NCBI GenBank assembly: GCA_022560025.1
Contig: JAFISE010000035.1
Location: forward strand, 62,001-126,000
DNA: 64,000 nt
Direction of reading: 5' to 3'
Source of the DNA: Stagonosporopsis chrysanthemi
Taxonomy: Eukaryota; Ascomycota; Dothideomycetes; Pleosporales; Didymellaceae
Shown here: positions 34,357 through 46,121 of the stretch, piece by piece
Layout: each line of letters begins with the position of its first letter
Position numbering within the stretch: position 1 is the stretch's first letter
Notes under the pieces: model-generated
The model's input: only the letters and a program-made list of their open reading frames with translations
Databases searched by the model: none
Told to the model about the DNA's origin: nothing
Translations under genes and position numbers: made by a program

Positions 34357-35470
34357 ATGGAGTCTTCGTTGAGTGGCAGCAAGGAAGCACATCATGGGGT
34401 CCAGCCTGGGTTTGCCAATATACCCAATGTGCTTATGTCACCATTGATCAAGCAGGCCGGTCTCCTTTTCGCTATCGTATGTCCCGTCTTCTCCCTGTCT
34501 TCGAATGCCCGGGTATCGAATGTAATGGAACTGACACCTACCAGCTCCTAACGCTCTTTTTCATCTGTCGACAATACGTCTTCGAGGCCGCCTTAAACAG
34601 GGGACTGGTTTACAAACGTACCTGGCCCACTCTCAACTCACGCCAAAAGCGCGGCTTTGTGAACCACCACCTCTCCTTCGTAGCGAAGCTATTCGTACTG
34701 CTGTTCACCATCTACCCCTTTTTCGCGGTCGCATTGGGCCACGCAGACTTTCACACGCCCATGTTCGGTCATGGCGTTGGGCCCAAGCACAGAGCCCCAG
34801 GGTTCACGATGGGCGACGCATTCTTCCTCGCCATTATGATCGTGAGCGTCATGTATGCGCACGAGCTGTCATACCGCGAGGGAGTTAGTCCGGTGGCGGT
34901 CGCGCATCACGTTGGTGTGTTGGTGATGGGGCAGTTGACGCTGTATTGGAGTGCGTCGAGTAGGCACCAGCCTGATGCGGCATTAGAGGCCGTCCTAGCG
35001 TTGTTCTGGGGTGAGTGTTATTCGCGTGTGCAGGTGGACGACTGTTAACTTGGATAGGGTTTTATGATCTCGTTGTCGAGGTTCCGCCTCATGTTACTAT
35101 GATCATCTATCGCGATCCTGATGTGTCAAGTACGACTCTGCTGCGCTCTTTTAGTGTTGCGTTCTGGTGTTCACTCATCGGCACCGTTGCGGAGACGGCC
35201 ACGATTCTTGGCTTGTACGGAGCCCTGTGGAACAAGTGGACGCTCACAATGAAGATCATGATCCCGATTCTTCATTGCATCTTTACAGCAGCGCAGCTGT
35301 GGGGAGAGAAATGTACATGGGACTTGTGGCAAAAGGAGAAGAGGAAGGCAAAGAGGGCCAATACAGATGACGACCAGATCCTGGGCAGTGACAAGAGCAA
35401 GGCAACGGTCGAGATAGGGGTGGAGCGGGTGAATGGATTCAATGAGATGGATATTACTGATGCTGTATAG
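34357..35470 (+). CDS. Multi-pass membrane protein of unknown function, TLC-like
   Basis: Three exons (34,357-34,476, 34,545-35,010, 35,058-35,470) give 332 residues. Both introns are canonical (GTATGT...CTGAC...CAG, 68 nt; GTGAGT...TTAAC...TAG, 47 nt) and keep the frame. About six or seven hydrophobic segments are visible, with LLFAILLTLFFICRQYVF at the first. A conserved-looking loop, ELSYREGVSPVAVAHHVGV, recalls the paired histidines of TLC (TRAM/LAG1/CLN8) domains, and PPHVTMIIYR follows in exon 3. The C-terminal tail is charged and probably cytosolic. I chose ATG 34,357 for its good context; ATG 34,270 is in frame and would add 29 hydrophobic residues. TLC membership is a suggestion only. 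Confidence 0.7.
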
Positions 35471-35813
35471 TTCGGTGCTGATCTGCGGACTGTACAACTA
35501 AGCGTTGCATACCTATAGATCGTCTAAGCGTTGCATATAGATCGTCAAATGTATCAGATATTGGCAAGATCGCTGGTGCCTCTTTACCATGATAAAGCAG
35601 GTTATGACGTTCGACGTTGGTGTAAGAGACTGGTGATGCGGTATCGCTGTTGTCTTATGCCGCGGCTCGCTAAGCATGATGCGCTCATAGTTCGTCTATC
35701 ACTGACGACATTTGAGCGGCGCATCGTCGCCTCAATATCTTCGGGCGCTCACAACAACCAAACGCTGCCCTGTGCAGCCCTGAACCCGCCCTCTTCGCTC
35801 AATCACACACATC
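35471..35813. other. Intergenic, promoter of the F-box gene
   Basis: No gene is visible. A short near-duplicate (GCGTTGCATA...TATAGATCGTC) occurs twice at about 35,500-35,545. The 5' leader of the next gene contains CACACATC just before its ATG. Confidence 0.4.
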
Positions 35814-37669
35814 ATGGCAGCATCAGCCTTGACCGAACTCCCGACTGAGATCTTGGAGGCCATCTTCCTCTTTCTCGACCCGCCCTCGCTCTTCACCCTT
35901 GCGCAATCGAACCGTCTACTCAAAACCCTCACCACCGACTCGCCCACTGTCTGGCGCCACCTCTGCCGCACGAGCTTCACCACGTGGGCGGCCCACCACC
36001 GCATCGCAGCCAAATACGCCGGTCCGCTGTCCGACGTCGACTGGCGCGCACTGTACGCTGGCAAGCGGCGCATCGAGCGCGAAACCCTTCGCCTGCTCAA
36101 TCATGTGATCGCAACGCAGCATGAGCGAATACGGTGCATGAACCTGATTGCCGACTTTGGGTATGACGCCAAGGAGACGCTGTTGAGGGAGTGCGCCTGC
36201 CCTGATGACGCGGAGGATGTGCTTGCGCGGCGATACTATGCGAACGCAGTCCTGGAGCGGATTCATCGCGAGATGGCGATTCAAGTGTGGAGGGAGCTGC
36301 AGGAGGGTAAGGACGTGTCGATAGACCGCGCGCTGGGGGCGTATGATATGTTTGCGCGGGGCGGGGAGGACGTCGACTTTGACCTGATGGTAGAAGACCT
36401 GGATCAGTTGGCGCGCGGGCTGTTGCGCGAGCATGCTGACTTTCATGACCTGAGCACGAGGGCCAAGGCGTCGACGCTTGCGCTATATATGCGCAATCAG
36501 GGCTTTCAGGGCGTATCCGACACATCGTACCGTGCGTTGCGGAATTCGTTTATAGGGCTAGTCCTGCGGTCGCCCACGCACCAGTCGTTACCACTCATCT
36601 CTGCCGCCATATTCTGCGCCCTGGCACAGCGAGTCGGTCTCGATGCACGCCCGTGCGGTTTTCTCTTCCATGTGTACTGCCTTGTATACGCACCAGCGCA
36701 GCATACTCTGGACGGTGAGTACGCGCCCAGCCGCACCACACTCGATTCGATGTATCTGGATCCATTCCGCTCGTCAGACGAAGTGCACAAGGGCGACCTC
36801 TTGCGCGTGCTGCGCGACACCGGCGTAAATAGCACCGACTACTCGACCTTCCTCTCCGACACCACAACGCGCGAGATGGTTCTCCGCACAGCGCGCAACA
36901 TCATGAACTCGGTCCAGACCATTCGTGAAGCCCAGGTCGGTGTGCATGGCATTAGCACCGCATGGCTCAATACTTACCCGGACATGGACAGCGCCTTCTA
37001 CTCGACTATCTGGGCGATGCTTTTGCTTGAGCCTGGCAACGAGGGCGGCACATCGTTTCAGGCCTCAGCGCGACGTCGCCAATACCTCCCCTATTTGCTC
37101 GAGCACTTCCAAACCCACGTCGCTTGGGATGTGGCGCTGCTCGAACAATACGTCGTTCCCATGTTCTACAGTCTCCCCGAGGGCCACCGCTTGCTGCAAT
37201 TCATGCAGAGCATGCACCAGATCGACACTTTGCGGCGGCCGGTGATATTGCGGACGGCGCGTGCGAGAAACGTGCAGTTCAGGATTGGAACGTTGTTTCA
37301 CCATAAAAGATATCACTATGAAGGCGTGGTTACCGGGTGGGACCCGAATTGTGATGCGGGTGAGGACTGGATACAAAACATGGGCGTCGACCGGCTGCCA
37401 GGAGGTAGGGGGCAGGCGTTCTACCATGTGCTGTAAGTGTTCAGCGGCCCTCAAAAGCTGTGGCAATTTTTGTGTAAAGTTGACTGACGCTGTGTAGTGT
37501 TCACGACAAGTCCGTGAGGTACGTGGCAGCAGAGAATATCGAGCCTGTAGGCCGTGAGACACTGCCCTCGGCTGCTATTATGAAGCTGGTTGGTCGGCAC
37601 TTCAAGCGTTGGGACAGCGCGAACCATGTGTTTGTGAGTAACGTGAGGGACGAATATCCTGATGATTAG
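35814..37669 (+). CDS. F-box protein with SirB1-like and YccV-like domains (FBXO21-type)
   Basis: Two exons (35,814-37,432 and 37,498-37,669) joined by a canonical intron (GTAAGT...TGTGTAG, 65 nt) encode 596 residues. Residues 5-48 are an F-box (LPTEILEAIFLFLDPPSLF), which would bind Skp1 in an SCF ubiquitin ligase. The middle part (about 180-400) has the helical SirB1/transglutaminase-like layout (DARPCGFLFHVYCLVYA). The C-terminus (about 487-590) is a YccV/HspQ-like hemimethylated-DNA-binding-type domain (FRIGTLFHHKRYHYEGVVTGW...GRGQAFYHVLVHDKSVRYVAAENI), completed only by the second exon. This is the domain order of mammalian FBXO21. The substrate in fungi is unknown. The gene looks intact. 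Confidence 0.88.
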
Positions 37670-38343
37670 AGAGCAGTCAACTCGCCAGTTCTGCACAGTA
37701 AACATGAGCGTCAGCTATCGAGGTATCGTGCCTTTGATTGCATGCTCAAAACTTCACGTCTTGAATGTGGTGCACCTGGCGATTGCAGACTGCTGAGGCT
37801 TTCAAGATCTGAGCAACTGATCTTTGACCGTATTTTGTGCGTGTCGTATCTGTCTGGATGAGCTGAACGCTTTGGCTAATTTCCTGCGTCAGCACAGCCT
37901 ATAGTACTCTTTGGGCTTCTTCGGGTTCTTGATGGCTTCAGCAAATGAGCTCCCGAAGGATGCCCGTATTGACCGTATTTCTTCTCCACCATCCGGCCGC
38001 GCTAGCGGCTATACGACGCTAGCACACCTTCAAACCTTGGCATTAAAAACAGTTGATACCAAAACATGAAAATGCACTCTTCTCTTGAATATGCACTTGT
38101 AAGTAGCTGTGTTGCGTAAGGGCTTTGAAACCTAAAGAGGTACCGTAGGGATAGGGTCAGACAGGCTACCAAAGCGACTGAGGTCTGACCCTACATCCTG
38201 AGGCAGCGCGACGACAAGTCGGATCGAACAGCAGTTGTAGAGTACAGGCTGTCACAACTGACGCTGGTTCGTGCAAAATTGGGCCTTTATGCAAACTTGA
38301 TCTTAAGATCCAATGGATTTCAGGGTTGGAATTACCACCAATG
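37670..38343. other. Intergenic, converging 3' ends
   Basis: Lies between the 3' ends of the F-box gene and the glyoxalase-like gene. No frame or RNA gene is recognised. GTCTGACCC-type segments occur twice near 38,155 and 38,185 in opposite orientation. Confidence 0.4.
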
Positions 38344-38910
38344 CTATGCTTGGGAAGGGATGATCTCAATGAGGTAGCCATCCGGATCCTCCACAAATGG
38401 AACCGCAACCACAGAATCCCATAACATCCTATCTTTGCCCTTGTCGGGCAGGTCGCAGCCCAAAAAGGAAGTAACGACTTCCGAACCAACGGCTGTACCG
38501 GCCCTCTTCACGATCTTAACGTTGTGCTTGTCAAGGTGCTCCATGATAACGTTAAGATCAGGGACAATGAATGCGAGTTTAGTGAAATGCTCTTCGCGGT
38601 GACGGTTGACGGGTTCGGTCTGTTCAAGATAGTTTTTAGCTGACAGTCCGAGCAGTTACAATCGTTAGAAGGTGGGTCTTGCCTTTGCACACACAAGCTC
38701 TATCACACCCTCGCGGGCCCACACAGAGACCTCTGAGTCTTCTCTATCGGTGTGTCCGAGGAATGCAATCGTGACGGTGTCCAGGGGCATGCGAAGCAAC
38801 TCTGTCATTCCGAATACTTCGGTGTAAAACTTTACCGACTTTCCAAGGTCTGCCACACGACGACCTGTGTGGTTCAGCCTAAATCCCTTGGTGATCTCTG
38901 TTGGACCCAT
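38344..38910 (-). CDS. Glyoxalase I-family protein (lactoylglutathione lyase-like)
   Basis: Two exons on the minus strand (38,910-38,691 and 38,639-38,344) give 171 residues. The intron (38,690-38,640; GTGCAA...TCTAAC...CAG) has a slightly unusual donor, but the frame on both sides fits. The N-terminal module reads RLNHTGRRVADLGKSVKFYT...FGM, the usual start of a glyoxalase beta-alpha-beta unit, with the histidine that would be a metal ligand. The C-terminal module ends FVEDPDGYLIEIIPS, where the glutamate is the expected ligand. Length fits a fungal GloI, which converts the methylglyoxal-glutathione adduct to lactoylglutathione in the cytosol. I chose MGPTEITKG as the start because family similarity begins there. 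Other vicinal-oxygen-chelate activities are possible. Confidence 0.8.
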
Positions 38911-39749
38911 GGCAGCAGGTGAATGATAGGTCGGAAGCTGTCGTTTCGAAGTGCGGCTAGTCAAGTGATGTGCAGCAGTAGTTCCTCTTATCCTGCATGA
39001 GAATCCGCCGATTCTTGTCCGCACTGGAAATAGTACACCCGGACTTGTTAGCTACCTTGGCATATTCAATCCTAAATAGCCAACTCTTACGACAGCATAT
39101 CACAAGGTACCATTGGTGAAGCTATTTGCACAGGTGAGCGTGTACGTGGCCAAGATGGTCAAGTAAGCCAATGTCAGTGTGCATTTCCTATGGGTCAAAC
39201 AAACTACTGGAAAGCCCATTGCATGCGCAATTTGCGTGGGGACAAGTAAGCCCGAGTTGTCTTCGCCCTCGATGCGAAAGAACTTCACGTCAAGATCGAG
39301 TAGTGTCCTAAAAAAAAAAGTCGAATGGAACTTTTACATCGCAGGATGTGGTCAATAGGCAGCAACTTTTCTCACTGTCATCGAGGCCGTCTCGTCTGCC
39401 ACAAACAAAGGTGACCTAGTTATGGGCCAGGGAGGAAGTGAAAGCGAGAAAGCATAGCGACTACTTTGTAAAAAGTGCGTGATGATCAACTGAAACAATG
39501 GACACATGTAGATTATCAAGCTTAAAGGGAATTTGGAAGTTGTCGGCGTACTGAAATGCACCGTGCCAGGTGAACTTGGCCGTATAGGGTGATCTGCATT
39601 CCACATAACATGGATCGTTTTTCTTTTTGACGTTCTTTTTTGTAGCATGCGCAGGAATGAACAGGGGAGTTATGAGTGTCAACGTTTCACCTAGAATCCT
39701 GAACATAATATCGACAGTGATCTTGCAACTCACCCATTCCCCTCTCACC
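38911..39749. other. Intergenic interval
   Basis: No gene is supported. It contains the promoter of the glyoxalase-like gene, a poly-A run near 39,311 and short lysine-rich frames without recognisable domains. Confidence 0.35.
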
Positions 39750-40410
39750 TTACTTCTTTTCACTCGGATCAACTCTCCACTCCATAAAAACACCCTCCAT
39801 CATAGAAACCTCTTCACCATTCTCGCCCTTCGTGTTGTACTCATCAACGATCTTCTTGAACTCCAGTTTGCATTCATATGGACGAAAGAGAGGCCATGTG
39901 TAGCCCTCTTTCATCTCAAACGAGGTCCTGTAGTCGACGTCTTTGCCGTCAGAACCTTGAGGCTTTCTATTACTCTCACATAGGCTAGAGCCCAAGAATA
40001 TGACCTGGGCGTGAGCTATTCGATCTGCCTCGGCTTCCCCGAGCTCCTTTTCAACACTTGCACAGAGGTCGTCGATAACACTGATCAGCGCAGCGTGTGT
40101 AGCCTTGTAGCCTGAATCGTAGCTTTTTGACTTTCTGTCCTTGCTGAAGTCTGTTGTGTCTGCAAATAGAGTGCAGTATGTCCAAAATTGATACCGAGGA
40201 AGTCACTCCCCACTTGCCGTCTTCGTTACAGCAGGCTCCATCTTTGCATGGCGTGCCAATCCCGCACTGTCCGGGACCCTCAATAGCTCGCAGAGTGAAC
40301 ATATGAGAACAATTATAGCTACGACCAAGGGTGCCTCTGTGTTCGGTACGCGCTACTTGCCGATACGAAGTTGACACAGTCGTATTCTGGTTCGTGCTGG
40401 TCGTGGTCAT
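39750..40410 (-). pseudogene. Gene remnant with a chitin-binding (CBM18-like) cysteine motif
   Basis: The minus-strand frame from 40,410 contains CGIGTPCKDGACCNEDGKWG (about 40,210-40,270). This matches the start of a hevein-type CBM18 (C-x5-C-x4-CC) but lacks the expected later cysteines. An intron-like segment (about 40,150-40,210, ending TTTGCAG) leads to a continuous acidic frame ending at 39,750 (KLEFKKIVDEYNTKGENGEE...MEWRV). This resembles the unannotated tails of large fungal chitinase-like proteins. The splice phases I tried do not join cleanly, so the gene is either decayed or wrongly modelled. Function cannot be assigned beyond possible chitin binding. Confidence 0.4.
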
Positions 40411-41631
40411 GTTCGATTTACCAATCTGACCAGATGTACTTCTCGCTCAGGCTGATGATATCGATACAATTGCCGTTTGGCTGTTGTTGAGTTTGAAGCT
40501 TATAAGTCGTCATTAAAAGTCGTGAAACTTAGCAGTAGGACCAAATGGTAGACAAACACACTAATAATTTCTGTCCACGTCTCCAGCGCCGATGTTCTAA
40601 GGTGGCACATTTCCAAAATTATAGCTTTTTGCCTAGAGGGTCGCAGAGGAGTCCTCATGAGTTCGCAGGCTTGTACTGCTAGACGTGTTAAGAGTAGTGA
40701 ATTCGATTGCCGAGTCGCTCGCGAACAACTGACCCTCGTAGTCTGACACAGCCAGTACGTGGCCCTCGTGGGTATGTATATAGAGACCGGTCTCGTCATT
40801 TTCGAAAATCAGGCTGTCCAATTTATAGCCATAATCGAGGAAGTCTCTATGGGATAGACTTGACCTAAGCGTAGCACGCTTATTAAAGGCCAATCAATGA
40901 AGAGCACATTCAGCAAGCTGGATTTTAACATCTCCAACTCAATCACTTACTCAGATTGTACGGAAGATCTTTCTCAATACTTTGACGAGAGTTTCGAGTA
41001 ATCGTCTTGATTCTTTCGGTAATCATGATAGTAGATTCGCGCCACATTACTCTTCGGATTGTCGATAAGTCTGAGGTGAAATTCAACAGTTACCTCTGCT
41101 TTGAAAGCCTTACCGTCACTCTTGGGGGATTTTTTGTCTTGTACCGCCATCTGCTTCTTAAGCCTTGTAATCAGCGAGCTGTGGGAGCTCCCCTGTCTGC
41201 ATAGAAATATCGTGTTAGTGGACTTCCGATAGACAAAGTTCATGCTAGAATAATGTACTAGTCTTGCTCAGCGGAGAATTTCAACCCCTTTCCCTTTTCA
41301 CCATACAAGCTTCCAATGGGGGCACAATGAGTTGTACCAACTTGGCCTCTCCCCTCAGGGATATTTTCTGGTGACTTTAGCTTCACGGATCAGGCGGCAG
41401 GAAGTTTGTCGCATGAGTACTGTCGAAACGAGCGCTCAGGCTTGGAATCTGATGTGAGCCGTTTTGCTTTGATCTCCCATTTGGCTATCGGATCTTTCGT
41501 CCCAAGTCGGTATCAAGGACCCGGGGGTACAGACGGGTCGTTGCTCTCGGAACATTGCTTATCAGTGTAAATCCAAGCTTGATCACATACCATTTCCTCC
41601 TGACCTGTAGTCAGCAACCTTGTATATGCTG
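40411..41631. other. Interval with unplaced minus-strand coding fragments
   Basis: Two minus-strand frames look protein-like but have no clear start or domain. One is 40,974-41,243 (AFKAEVTVEFHLRLIDNPKS) and the other 40,633-40,893 (LIFENDETGLYIHTHEGHVLAV). A third stretch just upstream of 40,410 reads NGNCIDIISLSEKYIWSDW, reminiscent of a LysM-like segment. Together with the feature at 39,750-40,410 they may be exons of one larger decayed gene. I cannot join them. Confidence 0.35.
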
Positions 41632-42257
41632 ATGTCTAGCCAGACCTACCTATGGTCCAAGTTTGTCTTTTCACTCAAAGAAGACGTGCCTTTGGAGTGT
41701 TTCCCTTCTGAACTTGAGCCAGCGTTGTATGTAGAAACATCAGGACCTGCTCTTCCTTGCCAGTCAGATCGTGCGTTCTACCGCCTCCGCTGGTCGGCGT
41801 TCGAGGATGTGTCGATCATTCGTGTTGTGGAGGATCTAGGTAGCCCAGAGCTGGCAAAGAAGATCACGCTTCGAGAAGTAGCGATCAACATTGGGCCTTT
41901 GATGGACTAGGAAACCTCTGAATACGAGAGACCAGAAAGTTTGACTGTGCACCGAGCTGATGGCAGCGCGGTCACTGTGGGCGATGTAGTCGAACAGCTA
42001 TCGGGCTATATCATCACCCATAAAAACGACATCCGCGAAGCCACTGCGTCGTGCCTGCACATGTGGTCGCAGAGCGCGGGAGACCAGCTCTCGGGCACTA
42101 CGACATCTCTGACGATACACGGGCTTTCTTCGACGGATTCGACACTGATGACATCGCGATTGCTCTCCTGAGTACCAATGATCAACCGTGGATGGAATTG
42201 CAATACGGGGAGACTACCGAATTGTTCTGGGGAAATTGGCCCTTGGAGGAGCAATAA
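41632..42257 (+). pseudogene. Broken gene of unknown function
   Basis: From ATG 41,632 the frame runs 92 codons (SSQTYLWSKFVFSLKEDVP...LREVAINIGPLM) to a TAG at 41,908-41,910. It then continues directly in the same frame with a hydrophilic segment (PESLTVHRADGSAVTVGDVV). It shifts frame near 42,060-42,080 into DTDDIAIALLSTNDQPW...WNLEEQ-like sequence ending at 42,257. The smooth continuation after the stop, and again after the shift, indicates a gene of about 200 codons disabled by one nonsense and one indel. I do not recognise the family. The plus-strand chitin-binding remnant follows 450 bp downstream. Confidence 0.5.
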
Positions 42258-42714
42258 CTGACGGAAGCGTGACCTGGGCCGAATGAATAAATCTGCATAT
42301 CGTCAATGGACCACGCGTGTTTCCTATCCAGAACTCCAACGCCCTCGATCTTGCAACTATGAGCGACTCAGTTGTTCGCGATTTCGAGATTTTCCTCTAA
42401 TCTGCTACTTCGAATGGGTCATAAGCCTTTCTAAAGGATAATACAAGCTTTTTGCATCTTTGCGCCACGCCTCACAATGATGATTGACTCTAGCCAGCCC
42501 CGTCAGGGCCTTGATGAGCAGACTTTGTAGTTATATACCGACCCACTGTATGGTTTTCACTTGACGAGTCCTTCGAGCTGAATCTATCTATTGACCCCGA
42601 ATGCGAGACCATCAAGCTTAACGCGGAATACTGCGTAGCCGGATGTCGATTGGTACAATCTTTCCGTCGTTTACATAAGCCAACGTTCCATAATCATCGA
42701 GTTCTTTGTTTCTT
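42258..42714. other. Intergenic, possible 5' remnant of the CBM18 gene
   Basis: Short plus-strand fragments (for example GPRVFPIQNSNALDLATMSD near 42,310-42,370) look coding but are separated by stops. They may be the N-terminal part of the following decayed gene. No promoter could be identified. Confidence 0.3.
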
Positions 42715-43480
42715 CGGACGGTTTTTGCGGTCCGCAGCACGGTGGCGCATCGTGTATAGGCACTGACAAGCAATGCTGCAACGCAGAGACTTGGAAATGC
42801 GGCGACACAGAGTAAGTCTTATCTGCACAGATAAATCAACGTTTTAACGAATCGCTGCGCAGATTGTGCAGTCGATACATGTTATGAAGGAGCGTGTATG
42901 GGAGAGCTGAATCTCTACTCTCTTGATGGCAAGTGCGAGCCGAAGAACAGCGACAAGATTTGTGCTGGGAAATGGGGGAATCGTTGCAGCTATGATGGTG
43001 TGTGTGTGTGGATCAGGAGCCGACTTTTGCTCGGAGACGAAGTGTCAGTCGGGAGGATGCGAGCAGAAATCCATGACAGGTGGAACTCTCGTGGAAGTTT
43101 GGTACGACTGCCGACGGTACTTGTGGTGGTAGCAAACGGTACAAATGTGACATTGTTTTCGGCTCCTGCTGTAGCAAGGACAATATATGCGGCTACCATG
43201 TCCAGGACTGCGGTGCTGGATGGTAAGCGTACCCTCGCTGATCTTATGAGCCTCACTGATATCCACTCGCAGTCTGCCCCAATTTGGGGAACGTCCTTCA
43301 TCGTCGAATGCACCCGCTTCTACGAAGATATCCACAGATGGTTCTTGCGGTGGAACCGCTCAGTATCACTGCACTGGTTCTAGCTATGGTATTCGCTGCT
43401 TGGCTTACGGATCGACTGCAGATCAATGCGAATCTGATTACCAGTCTAATCTTGGAGCCTGTTTAGCTGACGGTTTGCCA
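42715..43480 (+). pseudogene. Decayed multi-CBM18 chitin-binding protein gene
   Basis: At least three, perhaps four, hevein-type CBM18 modules are readable in changing frames. The first, at 42,715-42,811, reads DGFCGPQHGGASCIGTDKQ then CCNAETWKCGD. The second, at about 42,863-43,077, reads KICAGKWGNRCSYDGVC, then GADFCSETKCQSGGC. The third, at 43,094-43,222, reads DGTCGGSKRYKC, then CCSKDNICGYHVQDCG. A degenerate fourth at about 43,340-43,460 has lost cysteines. Introns are suggested by GTAAGT...CGCAG (about 42,812-42,862) and GTAAGC...CGCAG (about 43,222-43,271). A TG-repeat expansion near 42,997 and another break near 43,090 shift the frame. The intact gene was probably an extracellular chitin-binding protein or chitinase. 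Confidence 0.6.
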
Positions 43481-44653
43481 CTGCAGGTTTCTGACCCCAA
43501 AACTGGTGATATGTGCAAACCTTCCCTTGTTTGTCATTACATACTAACGCACCTGCAGAATATATGCTCCCGACAAGAAGTCAGATTGACAGGTGATAAC
43601 AGGGTTGTCGTGGAACTGCGGTATCATGTACTGGCGTGCTTATCTCGATCATCTAACATTCGATTTTATACAGAGGTCCACTCCTGCTCTCTACGGTAGT
43701 ACCTGTTAGCAACCGAACCTAGACCAGGCAAGTACAGGGAGGTAATAACGTCATCCCGCAAGTCATCTATAGCATTATAGACTGTTGCACACATGTCTAT
43801 ACAAGGGATACTTCCGCCTCATATCTACAATAGGTAGTCTGCTATCTGTACCCAGCGCATTCCACCAGCGATTCGACAGCTTCGGCTTCTTCTTTCCAAG
43901 ATATTCCAATTGTATGCCCTACCCAAATCTGGGCCTGGTCCTCAGGCTCAATGGATGTCGTTCTTGCCACATAATTTTTGTACTCACCTTTTCCGTCGAT
44001 GAAACGATCTTCTTCTAAGCCGCATGATCATTACTACTCCTACAGCCAGCCATTTAGTACGCCCAACTCGAAGCCATGGGAATGTCAGTTAGCTTCATGG
44101 AGGGTTGTATCTTCCACCTTATTTCCGGGCGAGACTTGTTGATCGTCAGCTCACCAGGTGCTTTGGCAACGGAAATGCTTCTCGCCGGAGTTCCGCTCAG
44201 AGTTTGGAACTATTGGACCTAAGAATTTCCTGCCACACTTTTTAGTATGATTGGTGTCGATCGCCCGACTGTTCTAATGATCTTCCTGACAGGAGAGTTC
44301 CTGTGAATGCAACGAGAAACAGCAGGCGAGTTGCTGGCCTCGGTGTTGGAGCTGTTGGAGGTGTTAATGCTCGGAATGTGCGCATCACACAAGTTACTAC
44401 CATGGATGAAAGTGGGCTGGCGAGGGGTTACAACAACATGTCATGGCTAGGAGTCGGTGCAGTGGGTTTTGGTGGAATACTGGCGATACTGTGGAGGGGA
44501 TGTGCCCAATGCCACGGGGTGATACGACTACGGATGAGCCACAGGAGTCAATAAGAGCGGCCGGAGGAAGTGACGAAGTGGAATTTGAAAGATACGCGAT
44601 ACATAAAACCCTTTCTCGTCGATGGCCTGTTGAATTACATAAACCAAATCAAG
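43481..44653. other. Interval without a supported gene
   Basis: Plus-strand frames at 43,560-43,700 continue weakly from the CBM18 remnant. A glycine-rich frame at 44,303-44,554 has one hydrophobic segment (WLGVGAVGFGGILAILW) but no recognisable family. The 3' end of the receptor gene lies at 44,654. Confidence 0.35.
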
Positions 44654-46121
44654 TCAATAAGCACAATGCTCCTGCTTCCCGTCACGGCTCACCAGCTCCA
44701 CCTCATCATCGCTCTCTTTTCCTCTAGAAGCTCCAGAATCCGTGCAGCTTCCCATGCTATGACTCTCACGCAGGCGTATGGCTGGTTTTGCTTTCGTATC
44801 TCTAAACGGAGTCTGTACCCTGTCGTCGGTGTGGCGCTGATGCGACGACCCAACCGTGGAACCGAATACCTTCGGAAGCACGCCGGCGAGCAGACTGCGA
44901 AACGTGGGCATGCAGGCGCATATAATGCCGACGTTGATCTCAACGATGGACCAGTGCGTCACGTCCCACTGGTCCCAGGTGGGATTTGAAGATGCGGCGA
45001 AGGAGACGAGAGAGCGGAGCCGCAAGATCGAGACCACGGTGACGCTAGGTTTGCACCATTAGCCACGTTTCGAAAGGGGAGTCGTGATTGGGTTAGAGGT
45101 AGGGGGTGTACGTACAATGTGCCCACCACGAACATCAGCGATACTGCAATCTTCTTCTTCGTCGCCATCTGCAGTTTCGCTACCTGGAAGAGCGGTATTC
45201 CGAGCATCCACACGTCGACCGCGATGCTGATTGCCGCGTTCGCCCAAGCCAGGGCATTAACATTGATGCATTTACCACCCGTATCCACACCATCCCAGTA
45301 AGTCCAGTAGTGCGATATCGGTTGGCACTGAAAGATGCCCGCGAAGACGAAGGCGATACCAAATGCGACATTGAACGCAATGGTGCCCCAGATAAGCCGT
45401 CTGACCTTGACGCCGGGAAAGATGCGGACATAGAAGAACAGCAGCGCGAGCTTGAGGAACGCGAGCTCGATAAAGTATAGGATTTCCATGACGTAGAACC
45501 AGCGCACGAAGTTTGTGATGGTGGGAAAACTGAGTGTCCATACGTCGCGACCCAGTCCGGAGGGGAGGGCGCCCCGGTCGATGATGACTGCGTTGCTGAG
45601 CCCGACATAGGTGGCGATTAAGAGGCACACGTCGTCTGCGCCGAAACTGTAGGACGGGTTGAGGTGGCCGATCTTGCTTGCGATGCGTGCGAAGACGGAT
45701 AGGTTAGATAGGACAGCCAGCGCGATGTTGATTCCTTTCAATTTTCCGCCTCTATCGCGGGCAGGTATGCCGCACAGTGTTGAAGTGATGTTTTTGGTGG
45801 TGAGGCCCTCCTTAAGGGTGCAAGACTGCAGGACGCATGTCGTCACGGTGCTCTGTAGTGGCGCGTTGGTGCAGACACATTCGAAATCCGTCAGTTGACA
45901 TGGCGAGCGAGAGACGGCTGTAAAGAGACATGTCAACTGGGATAATACGTCAGTATAGTGGTCTCAGGGTCTCCGCAATCTTGGAGAACTGAAGCGAAAC
46001 AACATCGACATACCGCACAAGGAGGAAAGTCGTCTATTCCCAACGACGCATTTGCACTTTGGGCCAGTACGCTTGTGAAAGCGCTCAAAAAGAAAAAAAC
46101 CGACGCAAGAGCGACCTTCAT
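44654..46121 (-). CDS. CFEM-domain Pth11-like G-protein-coupled receptor
   Basis: Three exons on the minus strand (46,121-46,014, 45,936-45,116, 45,044-44,654) give 439 residues. Introns of 77 and 71 nt have GTATGT and GTACGT donors and CAG and TAG acceptors, and both keep the frame. Residues 1-21 are a signal peptide (MKVALASVFFFLSAFTSVLA). A CFEM domain follows with PPCALTCLFTA, CQLTDFECVC and further cysteines; the first intron splits it after PPCA. From about residue 100 there are seven transmembrane segments of the fungal rhodopsin-like (Pth11-type) family, then a polar cytosolic tail ending near EVELVSRDGKQ. Such receptors sense surfaces or host cues in plant-associated fungi. The ligand is unknown. 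The gene appears intact. Confidence 0.88.
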
